Positions 8,360 to 16,200 of a stretch of DNA of 64,000 nucleotides are shown in pieces (the stretch's first letter is position 1; each line of letters begins with the position of its first letter). The stretch is from Wenzhouxiangella sp. XN79A (GTDB taxonomy: Bacteria > Pseudomonadota > Gammaproteobacteria > Xanthomonadales > Wenzhouxiangellaceae): contig NZ_JAAWWS010000166.1 in the NCBI RefSeq assembly GCF_012272825.1, positions 37,836 to 101,835 of the forward strand, read 5' to 3'. Below the pieces are notes generated by a model. The model was given only the letters and a program-made list of their open reading frames with translations, did no database searches and had not been told where the DNA came from. The position numbers were made by a program, and so were the translations under genes.

Positions 8360-9996
8360 GGACGGACCTCACCTTCTTGCGGTTGATCGGGCTCGCCGGT
8401 ACTGGGCTCGATCGAACGCCTCTGACGTGGACGGAGCCGGAGCGGAGACAGCCATTGCCGTCGGACCCGCCCGGTTTCGGAAAAGGAATAGAGTCGGACC
8501 TGGCCGGATTGAAGCCAGGCAATGCAGCCGTTTCGCGTCAGCGATACGTTTCGAGTGCCGGGATCCAGCGCGATCCGCTGGCGACAGATGCCGTTCTCGA
8601 TCGTCTGCGCTTCGAACGACACCGGCCGCTGCACGCTGCGCAGCAGCAAGCGAAGCGAGCCGTCCTGCGAAACTCGCAATCCCTCGGCCATGCCGTCGAG
8701 GTCACGCGACCAGCGCACGACGAGATTCCGGTCTCGGCAGACCAGTCGATCCTGCAGGTTGCCCTCGATCACATAACAGCGGTCCGTCGTCAGCGCGATC
8801 AGGTCGCTGTTGACGAACCCTTCGAGTCGCGTCCGCGCGATATCGGCGCTGCCGCGCGAGGCGCAGAACAGCCAGTTGTTGCTCAGCCAGGCCTCGCCGT
8901 CCTCTGCAACGGCAATCGCGTCGGGCACGTGCCGCAGCCAGCGGACATGGCTCAGCCGGTCGAACTCGACGCACCACTGCCACAGGTCGGAGCCCTGAAC
9001 GAAGTACAGTTCGTCGCCATGCCAGATCGGCGATACGCTCGAGCACGATACGGAGCCGATGGTGCGGCCCGTGGCCTCACGGACCACGAGATTGCATCCG
9101 GCGTGGAACGCCACAAAGCGGCCGTCGTCGCTGGACAGGACGGTGTCGAAAGGGCCACGATGCGAGCGCGCATGCCGCTTCACCAGGCCTGCCGGAACGA
9201 CCGTCGCTGATCGCGGCAATACGGACCGATCGTCGCTTGCGCCCTTCATCAGCAACGCCAGCGCTTCACTGGCGTGCTCGGGCCGATTCCGTTCGTCGTT
9301 CTGGAGCAGACGGGACAGCAGGTTGCGCAGCGCCAGGCAGGGCACGCCGGACAATTCGGGAATCGTGTAGCGCGCCTCGCGATAGATCGCAGAGGGCATG
9401 CCACGGTTCGGCACGCTGCCGCGCAGCGCTTCCAGCAGGACAATCCCCAGCGAAAACAGATCGGAACGAAGCGACGGGTGGCCGTCGACCGATTCCGGAG
9501 CCTCGTACGCCGGAGATGCCGAACGCCATTTCTGCTGCTCGACTTCCTGGAAATACGCGCTGCTGCCGAAGTCGGCGAGAAAGAACCTCAGTGAGCTGCC
9601 GTCTCTACGAACGAGGATATTCTCGGGCTTCAAGTCGCTATGGAGCATCCGCTGCGCATGCAGGCAACGCAACGCAACCATCAGATCGTGCGCCAGCCGC
9701 TTGACCAGGTCCGGAGACCAGATCGATCGCCGTCGAAGCCACTTTCGCAGGCTGCCGGAGGAGAACCACGGGTAGATGAGCGCACAACGCGTGTTATCGA
9801 TGAACACGGTATCGAGCGGCGCGACGATCTGGTCGCGGACCGGAAGAGCGAACACGTTGAGTTCCCGACGGTAGCGGTTGCCATCGACCAGCTTGATGAA
9901 GACCTTGTTGCGATCGTTGTTGTCGAAGGCGACGTACACGTTGTCGTTCGGGCCGCCCCGGATCGGACGGATTCCGGAGTACGCGCCACCGAGCAT
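8356..9996 (-). CDS. Ser/Thr protein kinase with C-terminal beta-rich (propeller-like) domain
   Basis: A 546-residue cytoplasmic kinase. The kinase domain spans about residues 1-275: Gly-rich entry 'IRPIRGGPNDNVYVAF', the ATP-site Lys35 in 'KVFIKLV', catalytic loop 'HSDLKPEN' (Asp121), 'ADFG' (142-144), 'YEAPES' and 'SDLFSLGIVLLEAL'. All catalytic residues are present, so it should be active. Residues of about 290-546 form repeated short beta units ('VLSSDDGRFVAF', 'VAEDGEAWLSNNWLF', 'LRVSQDGSLRLLL'), like a WD/beta-propeller sensor. There is no membrane helix. ATG at 9996 lies four bases after the V4R stop; a GTG at 10020 overlapping that gene is an alternative start. Tight packing in the bilin operon suggests it reads pigment or V4R state. 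Confidence 0.87.
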   Translation of the reverse strand: MLGGAYSGIRPIRGGPNDNVYVAFDNNDRNKVFIKLVDGNRYRRELNVFALPVRDQIVAPLDTVFIDNTRCALIYPWFSSGSLRKWLRRRSIWSPDLVKRLAHDLMVALRCLHAQRMLHSDLKPENILVRRDGSSLRFFLADFGSSAYFQEVEQQKWRSASPAYEAPESVDGHPSLRSDLFSLGIVLLEALRGSVPNRGMPSAIYREARYTIPELSGVPCLALRNLLSRLLQNDERNRPEHASEALALLMKGASDDRSVLPRSATVVPAGLVKRHARSHRGPFDTVLSSDDGRFVAFHAGCNLVVREATGRTIGSVSCSSVSPIWHGDELYFVQGSDLWQWCVEFDRLSHVRWLRHVPDAIAVAEDGEAWLSNNWLFCASRGSADIARTRLEGFVNSDLIALTTDRCYVIEGNLQDRLVCRDRNLVVRWSRDLDGMAEGLRVSQDGSLRLLLRSVQRPVSFEAQTIENGICRQRIALDPGTRNVSLTRNGCIAWLQSGQVRLYSFSETGRVRRQWLSPLRLRPRQRRSIEPSTGEPDQPQEGEVRP

Positions 9997-10000
9997 GGTT

Positions 10001-10675
10001 TCAACGACAGAGGAATTCACAGATCTCGTCCGGTGGCGTCCGGTCGTCGACCATCGAGCGAATCTGGTCGATGCGTGCCGGTGCGGTGATGAGGAATTCG
10101 GTCTGCGGGGCACCCAGTAGCGGTGAGGCGATCTCGGCGTAGTCCAGGTCGCGACGGCTCATGGCCTCGAACATTCCGACCAGCATGCCGCCGACCATGT
10201 GATCCACGGGCTCGGCGAGGTCGCTGAGCGCGCGCGCAAAGATGCTGTTCTTGAAGGTCACGCGGATCAGGCCTGCCGAGCGAGCCATCGATAAATCGAA
10301 ATCGGCCCGTCCCCACCCATGAAGCTGATAGTACGACTCCAGCACGGAGAAGAACGACTGCACCGAAAGACGGTCGAGGCCTTGCGGCGCGATCTCGTTG
10401 ACCTGCCGGTTCAGCGTCTTGGCGGTGCGCCGACCCCAGGTGAGCCCGGCGGTCTTCAGAATCAGCGACCAGGCCTCGCCGGTTTCATGCAGCAGCGCTT
10501 CATAGATGCCCCGTATGACATCCTCGGACAAATAGATGACGCGATATTCGGCATAGCCGCGAACCGTCCCTTCGTCGAGCGTGTAACAGAGCTGATCTTC
10601 ACCGAAGATCCGCTGGAGGACCATTTCCGTAGCTTCGGTCTGAGTCGTTTCCTGAATGGGTGCAGGGCTGGACAT
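10001..10675 (-). CDS. V4R-like (4-vinyl-reductase-type) domain protein
   Basis: A 224-residue protein whose C-terminal half resembles the V4R small-molecule-binding fold: 'VDHMVGGMLVGMFEAMSR' followed by 'DLDYAEIASPLLGAPQTEFL'. This is the helix-strand-strand ending of V4R domains, in which two beta strands usually end in a conserved Cys or Phe. The usual Cys residues are not seen. The N-terminal part ('GYAEYRVIYLSEDVIRGIYE') is unassigned. V4R domains occur in BchJ-type proteins and in sensors of aromatic or hydrophobic ligands. It lies three bases after the globin gene and four before the kinase start. I infer a ligand- or bilin-sensing partner; binding is untested. Confidence 0.65.
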   Translation of the reverse strand: MSSPAPIQETTQTEATEMVLQRIFGEDQLCYTLDEGTVRGYAEYRVIYLSEDVIRGIYEALLHETGEAWSLILKTAGLTWGRRTAKTLNRQVNEIAPQGLDRLSVQSFFSVLESYYQLHGWGRADFDLSMARSAGLIRVTFKNSIFARALSDLAEPVDHMVGGMLVGMFEAMSRRDLDYAEIASPLLGAPQTEFLITAPARIDQIRSMVDDRTPPDEICEFLCR

Positions 10676-10678
10676 GGA

Positions 10679-11269
10679 TCAATCCCCGGTAAGAATTTCG
10701 CGAACGATTTCGACATGCGGCTTGAGCAGAAGGTAGTGCGGCTCGTCGAGCGATTGCTGGTAGTTACGATCCATGAGGAGATAGGTCTCGTAGAGCGACT
10801 GCAACCCGTCCGGCAGGCCGTTGATGCGTTCGGCATCTTCATTGCTGCCGAACAGAACGCTCTCCTTCGGTTTGACCCGCCCCGGAAAATTGAAGGCCTG
10901 GAGAATGGTCTTGAGCCAGAACAGCAGCTTGTCCTTGTACCATTGATTGTCGTTCATCAACATGGCCTGAATGGCGTAGGTGCTTACGTTGGTCGCATCA
11001 CGAACGCACTTCTCCGGTGCCAGTTTGTGCTTCTCGGCGTACGGGTAGACCTCGAAGATCCGGTTGATCGCATCGCTGACTACGTCGGCTTCCACCGCAT
11101 AGGCGGCTTTTGCGGCATCCGCCCGCTCCGCCCAGTCCGGAAGAAGGCGTCGATAGATCGATAGTTCGTCTTCCGTCAGATGGCGGGCTTCGGCATCCTT
11201 GAATATCCGACGGAGTTCGTCGGGAAGTTCGGGTCGGGCAGTGTCGACCACTGCTGCATTGGCACTCAT
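10679..11269 (-). CDS. Phycobiliprotein-like globin (bilin-biosynthesis-associated globin type)
   Basis: A 196-residue all-helical protein that looks like a distant phycobiliprotein. The N-terminal 'FKDAEARHLTEDELSIYRRL' matches the phycobiliprotein 'EAD.RYLS..EL' helix. The key segment is 'EKCVRDATNVSTYAIQAML' (Cys88, Arg90, Asp91), the same C-x-R-D signature that holds the chromophore at the Cys82/84 position of allophycocyanin and phycocyanin. The C-terminal helix 'PHYLLLKPHVEIVREIL' fits the last globin helix. Non-cyanobacterial relatives found beside bilin genes have been called bilin-biosynthesis-associated globins. Its ATG overlaps the upstream stop (ATGA). Predicted role: cytoplasmic carrier or photosensory holder of the bilin made by this operon. 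It lacks obvious linker or membrane segments, so it is not a phycobilisome rod component in itself. Confidence 0.75.
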   Translation of the reverse strand: MSANAAVVDTARPELPDELRRIFKDAEARHLTEDELSIYRRLLPDWAERADAAKAAYAVEADVVSDAINRIFEVYPYAEKHKLAPEKCVRDATNVSTYAIQAMLMNDNQWYKDKLLFWLKTILQAFNFPGRVKPKESVLFGSNEDAERINGLPDGLQSLYETYLLMDRNYQQSLDEPHYLLLKPHVEIVREILTGD

Positions 11270-12081
11270 TCCTTGCCTCCTTCACTACGGCGGTTTTCGT
11301 TCTCGGAGCTTCGGTCCACGGCATCGTCGGTTGCTGCAGGCACCCGCTCCCGTTCACGCAGCTCGACCACTCGCCGGACGTGGTCCGGAACCTCGCCGCC
11401 ATCCGGGTCGACCGAGAAGCGCTCGCCCGGAGCGCCGTCGGCCGGATCCGCCGGATCGGATTCCGCCGTCGGGTCGTCGGCATGGGCGTCCGTGTCACCA
11501 TCCCAGTTCAGGTTCTCGAAGAAATCCTGCGCGTCATCCTGCGCGTCGGATTTCCGTTCGTTCATCGATCGCTCGACCGCCGATCGTTCGCTCATGCTTG
11601 GCTCCTCCTGCTTCGTTCCCGCGCCGTCCCAGGGCATGTCGCTAAGGAACTCCGCCGCGCCCTTCTCCACTTCATGACGCGATGCCTCACCGCCGACGTT
11701 CGCGCTTTCGGCATCCGTCGGCGAGCGGGGTGCCTCGCCTGGTTCCCAGGGCATTTCGGCAAACAGCTCCTCTGCCGTCTGATCGAATAGCGCGTCGGCC
11801 TCAGGATCGTCGGCCCGGCGTGGCTCCGGCGCCGCAGCTGTCGCTTTCGATGCAGGCCCGGCGATCGCCACATCCGCATTCGTCGCCTCGGCTTTGTCCT
11901 CGATGCCGATGGCGTCAACGCCACCGGCCCCTACTTCCGAGCCGTCGACCGACGACGAGTGGACCGTGATGGGCTCGTAGAGCTCCAGTTCGTCGACCTC
12001 CTTCAACCCACGCACCTTCAGCGCCTTTCGCACCGTGGCCAGCGTGCCTCTCAACAGTCGAGCGTTCATGTCTTGGTTCAT
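11266..12081 (-). CDS. Acidic disordered protein with three F-x-x-x-P-W-like docking motifs
   Basis: A 271-residue, strongly acidic protein rich in Asp, Glu, Ala, Pro and Ser, so mostly disordered. The only ordered stretch seems to be a short basic N-terminal helix (residues 6-28). Three copies of a short motif stand out: 'EELFAEMPWEPG' (104-115), 'AEFLSDMPWDG' (143-153) and 'QDFFENLNWDG' (185-195), spaced about 40 residues. The consensus is an acidic residue, two hydrophobics, two variable, Met/Leu, Pro/Asn, Trp and an acidic residue. Such repeats are typical of linear docking peptides. It starts two bases after the V4R stop and overlaps the globin start by four. I infer an adaptor that tethers several copies of a partner, perhaps the globin or V4R protein. 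Confidence 0.75.
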   Translation of the reverse strand: MNQDMNARLLRGTLATVRKALKVRGLKEVDELELYEPITVHSSSVDGSEVGAGGVDAIGIEDKAEATNADVAIAGPASKATAAAPEPRRADDPEADALFDQTAEELFAEMPWEPGEAPRSPTDAESANVGGEASRHEVEKGAAEFLSDMPWDGAGTKQEEPSMSERSAVERSMNERKSDAQDDAQDFFENLNWDGDTDAHADDPTAESDPADPADGAPGERFSVDPDGGEVPDHVRRVVELRERERVPAATDDAVDRSSENENRRSEGGKE

Positions 12082-12083
12082 GC

Positions 12084-12746
12084 CTAGTCCTCGATCTTTT
12101 CGAGAATTTCCTTGGCCGAAGCCCCTTCACTGCGCCAGAACTCCGCGGCGTTGACCTTCTTTTCCTCGCCGACGAGGAACTTGCAGACGTCGCTGCCCAT
12201 GGAATAGCACTGCACCTCGATGCTCTGCAGGTCGGTGCGATGAAAGAAGCTGAAGGCCCCGGCGAACAATCCGGCGTACATGTGGCACACCGGCTTACCG
12301 ACGATCTGCATCGACTGGGCCACCGCCGAATTCCTGATCTCGATGACGGTGAAGTCCCGCTTCTTGAACTCCAGATCGAGCCGCCAGGCCCCAAAGCCCA
12401 TGATGGTGAGCGGCCACCACCAGCATTCCCAGACGAACTTGGGATTCATCTGCCAGATTTCGCGCTTTCCGCCGCCGAATTCCTGACGCATCCGAGCAGC
12501 GAAGCGCTTCATGTCTTCCAGACCCCAAGCGATTCCGCACCGATACATCAGCAAACCGCTGGAGGCGCCTACTTCTTCCTCGATCCCGAGGTGCAGTCCG
12601 ACCATGAATGCTTCGGTCACTTTCGCCGCGCGCTGACCGTCCCGAAGGAAGATCTCGCCGGTCTTCGGATTGGATCGGAAGAACTCATCGGGCACGTAGT
12701 AGTTGTGGTAGCCCGCGTATCCGCCGATCGCCGTATCGATTGACAT
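12084..12746 (-). CDS. V4R-domain protein
   Basis: A 220-residue protein with a clear C-terminal V4R domain at about 145-200: 'GLFAGAFSFFHRTDLQSIEV' followed by 'QCYSMGSDVCKFLV', with the paired Cys residues usual in the family. The N-terminal part is aromatic-rich ('YAGYHNYYVPDEFF', 'ECWWWPLTIMGFGAWRL'). I chose the ATG at 12746, 7 bases after the ferredoxin stop with GGAG upstream. V4R domains bind small ligands or porphyrin-like molecules in BchJ and in sensor proteins. In this operon it could bind the bilin or a precursor, or act as a chaperone for attaching it (inference). Confidence 0.8.
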   Translation of the reverse strand: MSIDTAIGGYAGYHNYYVPDEFFRSNPKTGEIFLRDGQRAAKVTEAFMVGLHLGIEEEVGASSGLLMYRCGIAWGLEDMKRFAARMRQEFGGGKREIWQMNPKFVWECWWWPLTIMGFGAWRLDLEFKKRDFTVIEIRNSAVAQSMQIVGKPVCHMYAGLFAGAFSFFHRTDLQSIEVQCYSMGSDVCKFLVGEEKKVNAAEFWRSEGASAKEILEKIED

Positions 12747-12753
12747 GGTCAGG

Positions 12754-13218
12754 TCACTCCTGTTCGACAAGGACACTGAAATCCATGTCCTTGAGTTTCA
12801 TGATTTGCGTTCGAATGATGATCTTGTTGGCTTCCACCAGGACCTGCCCGGTCCGGGGGTGGAGAATCGGCACGCTGGTCCGTTTGCCGACCTGGGTCTC
12901 GAGGTCCTGAAACGACTCGACGTACAACCCGTCGGGCAGTTCGAGGTCTACCCCACCACCCTGCACCTTGCACTGACAGGCAAGTCGACTGTTTTCCTGT
13001 GCGCCCGTCAGGATCGACAGAGTCATTTCTTCGCGATTCGTCGGCGCCGACAGACCTTCGCTGCCCGAGCGGACATAGACATGACAAGTGGCACACAGCC
13101 CTCGGCCCCCGCAGAGTTTCTTGACCTGGACATTGGCCCCGATCAGGACATCGAGGAGGGACTGATCTTCGTTGGCCGGGACCTTTCGGCCCTGGATCGT
13201 TACCTCAGGCATGCTCAT
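12754..13218 (-). CDS. Adrenodoxin-type 2Fe-2S ferredoxin with C-terminal extension
   Basis: A 154-residue (or 152 from the second ATG at 13212) ferredoxin. The cluster ligands are in 'KKLCGGRGLCATCHVY' (Cys-X5-Cys-X2-Cys) and 'RLACQCKVQ', the spacing of adrenodoxin/Isc-type ferredoxins rather than the Cys-X4-Cys plant type. The usual fold ends near residue 105; about 50 further residues ('VGKRTSVPILHPRTGQ...') form an unusual tail. GGGAGG precedes the first ATG by about 6 bases. It overlaps the end of the 1330-residue protein gene by 14 bases. Most likely it supplies electrons to the FDBR and heme oxygenase, re-reduced by the FAD reductase of the same operon. Confidence 0.88.
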   Translation of the reverse strand: MSMPEVTIQGRKVPANEDQSLLDVLIGANVQVKKLCGGRGLCATCHVYVRSGSEGLSAPTNREEMTLSILTGAQENSRLACQCKVQGGGVDLELPDGLYVESFQDLETQVGKRTSVPILHPRTGQVLVEANKIIIRTQIMKLKDMDFSVLVEQE

Positions 13219-16200
13219 GGCCTCCCGTCGGCGGGCTCAGCAGTGCGAGCGCGACCGGCTCACAGAACGCATGGACGTTTTTGGGAAGGTGGCTGCGCAG
13301 CATCTTCCGGAGTCGGCGGACTTCGGCCGGGTCCTCGATACGAGGAATCCGGCACGTTCCGCCTGCACCGTCGCGAGTGCCGGCAGTCGGAACGGTCGAG
13401 ATCCTTCCCATCAGGGCCAGCATCGCGAGGACATGGACCAGCGTCAGCGAATCCAGCGGGGAGGTGGCCGTCGATGTCCGGTTCAGTCTGGTGCTCCAGC
13501 CGCCGGCTTCCTGCATCGCTTCGATCCATCGCGCGCCATGGCTCGACAGCCTGGCGGCCAGCCATGCCTGGGCCACTGCACTGGACCGCTTTTCGGCAGC
13601 CTCTCGCTCCGTCGATGACTGCCTGTAGATCGAGGCATCGATTGTCTCGGCAAAGCGCTGAACGTCGTCGAAACTCCAGTCGGCCAGGGGTCGTGCACAG
13701 AGTTGTACGAGCGCAGATCGCTGACCGAAGTCATCCCCGCGCGCTACCGCGAACGCGTAATCCCGCGCCGATGCGCGCACCGCTTCGATGCTGTGCTCGG
13801 CAATCTTCGGCACCGAGCGCTTCAACAGACCGCCGCGAAGAGCGTTCGGATCTGCGCTGGACGCGGAATGCAATGCGGCCCGGAGCAGATTCATCTGTGA
13901 TTTCACGGTCGTCTCGTCGGGCAGCGGCCAGTCGTTGAGCTGCGATACGTCGATGAAGGATTGGTGCGCCATGCCGAACGTGCGACGGGACGCAACGACG
14001 AAATGTTGCCAGAGACGCTGCTCGCCACGGACGGCTCGACCCCGACACCAACCGCGGACGTCGGACTCGACGGAATCGAGCGCATTAAGCTGCTGCCGTG
14101 CGACCAGCGCCTTGCCGATCTCCGTCTGACAGGCGATCAACTCCGGCAGGAGGCGCTCGTCCAATGCCTCGCGGAGCCGCTTGATCAAAGCAGCGGACGA
14201 CGATTTCCAGGTCTCCGGTGGCAAGCCGGCCACCGTCGGGGTGGCGTCGACCAGCGTTTGGCAGAGTTCGGCACGCCCGCCCCGCCAATCGCCGAGGCTC
14301 GCCGCCACGACCATTCCACCCAGGAACGAACGCCACTCGGCCTCACTGGCCTTGTCTTCGGTGAACAGGTGCTCCTCGGCTTGCAGGATTCGTTCGGCGA
14401 AAACCCGGCAGTTGGAGAGATGCGATGCCGCCTGGCCGAGGTGCGAAGTCCAACCGACAACCGCCGCCTGGCATTCGTCGGGAACCCTTGCCGAAGTTTC
14501 CTTCGCCAGGGCCGCGGCGAACCGGACCGGAAAGTCGGGATCGCCGCCTTCGATCGGCAGGACGCTGGCCAGCCAGTAGCGCGGCAATTCCAGCGCGATC
14601 AGCGGTTCCGTCTCGCTCGCCAGGAGATCTCCCATATGCCGCACCGAGTCGACCAGGGCGTTCGGCAGCGCGGCCGGAAGGCTGCCGGCAATTCCGGCCG
14701 CGTCCGCCGCTGCGCTCAGTGCTCTGCGGCCGAGCAAGCCGGCATCGTCGCTCCAGCATCGTCCGATCGTGATGCGGCGAGCGATCGCGCGCAGTTCGCC
14801 GAGCAGCTGAATCCACAGCGCTGCCGCAGGCGCCTCCAACTCGGCCGCCAGTTTCCCTTCGAGTTGCTGCAGCTCTTCGGCCACGATGGAGAAGCCGCGC
14901 GCGCCGATCGCCGAGCCGACGATGGGCAGGATGTCCTGCACGGCGATCTTGAAATCACCGTGCCGATCCAGGGCGGCCATCCAGGCCGATTGCCAATCGG
15001 GCGCCTCGGCGTCGTTGAATCGCGCGAGAAGATGCTGCACGGCATGCTGGAAGGGTTCCGAGGCACCGCTGGAGTCGCCGATCGGCGGCGTCGCCAGGGC
15101 GCGGTCGGGCACGGCGCTCCTGCTGGCCGACGCGGCCCGCGTGCCGAGGCCCAGCAGGCTGTGGAAGAACTGGGCGATTCCTCTCTGCTGCTCGGCCGAG
15201 AGATTGGCCTGAAGCGCATCGGTCAGGGACTTCCAGCAATCGGCTTGTGCAGGAAAATCATGCCGGAGCAACCAGTGGACCTCGGGGACGATCCAGATCT
15301 GCCACTCCTCGTCCACGCGTGGCGTCTTGTTGCCCGGCAATCGGGCCAGCAAGGTGATGATCCGTCGAAACCGCTGACGCGCCCGCTCATCGGTCCCGGC
15401 AAGTTCTGCGGCCAGTTCGTTCTGCATCGTCCAGAGGCGCAGGACGGTCGACTCGTTCATGCCGCGGTCGATCATCGCCGCGACGTCTTCGCGGTCGAGA
15501 TTCAAGGAAGACGCGACCCGTTCGACAATTCCCGATTCGAAGAACTCGACGACGGTTTCGGGCCGGGTCCGGCCCGCCACGACATCGTCGCTGGCGAATT
15601 CCACCAGGCCCGGGCCGCTGACCTCGCGTTCGGCGCCAAGCGCCCGGTCGATGTACTCGGCTGCCAGGGGAGCCCAGTCCATGGACACCGCCGCCCAGAC
15701 CTCCCGAAAGTCCGCTGCACCGGCGCTGCGCGCGACCTCGAACTGGGACAGCGCGCGCAGCACACCGTGCAGACGAGCTCCGGCCGTGGACGACAGCGGT
15801 TGATCGATCCGGCTCAATTGAGCCGCGATTCTCTGGGTGCTGCGCCAGATCGGCCGCTCGCTTTCGCTGCCGGCCAGGAGCGCCGCGTAACGCCGGAAGT
15901 TCTGCTCGGCGTCGGCCGATTGATCGGCCGCCGTAACCGAGCGGGCGATCACGTTCATCAGCTGTTGCAGCGTGCGGGTGGCATCTTCGGTCGGTAGGCG
16001 TTCACTGACTTCAGCCGCGATGGTGCTGGCAAAGCCGGCCGATTCGCGGTCTGCAGCGCCTCTCCATGCGGCCAGCTCGCGCACGTCCTCGAGCAGCAGA
16101 CAGAGGCGCTCTGCGACATCGTGCAGCCAGTCGAGCTCGTAGCGTTCGTGACCCGGTCGGATCTTGTTCAGCAAGGTGTCGAAGAATTCGCGCAGCTCGT

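Noticed and set aside
10679..11269. True heme-binding globin instead of phycobiliprotein-like
   Set aside because: No convincing proximal/distal His pair at globin positions, whereas C-x-R-D and the genomic neighbours favour bilin binding.
13961..15997. 678-codon open frame on the plus strand
   Set aside because: It lies opposite the 1330-residue gene, which has start coupling to both neighbours. High GC gives long antisense frames, and this one has no recognisable product.
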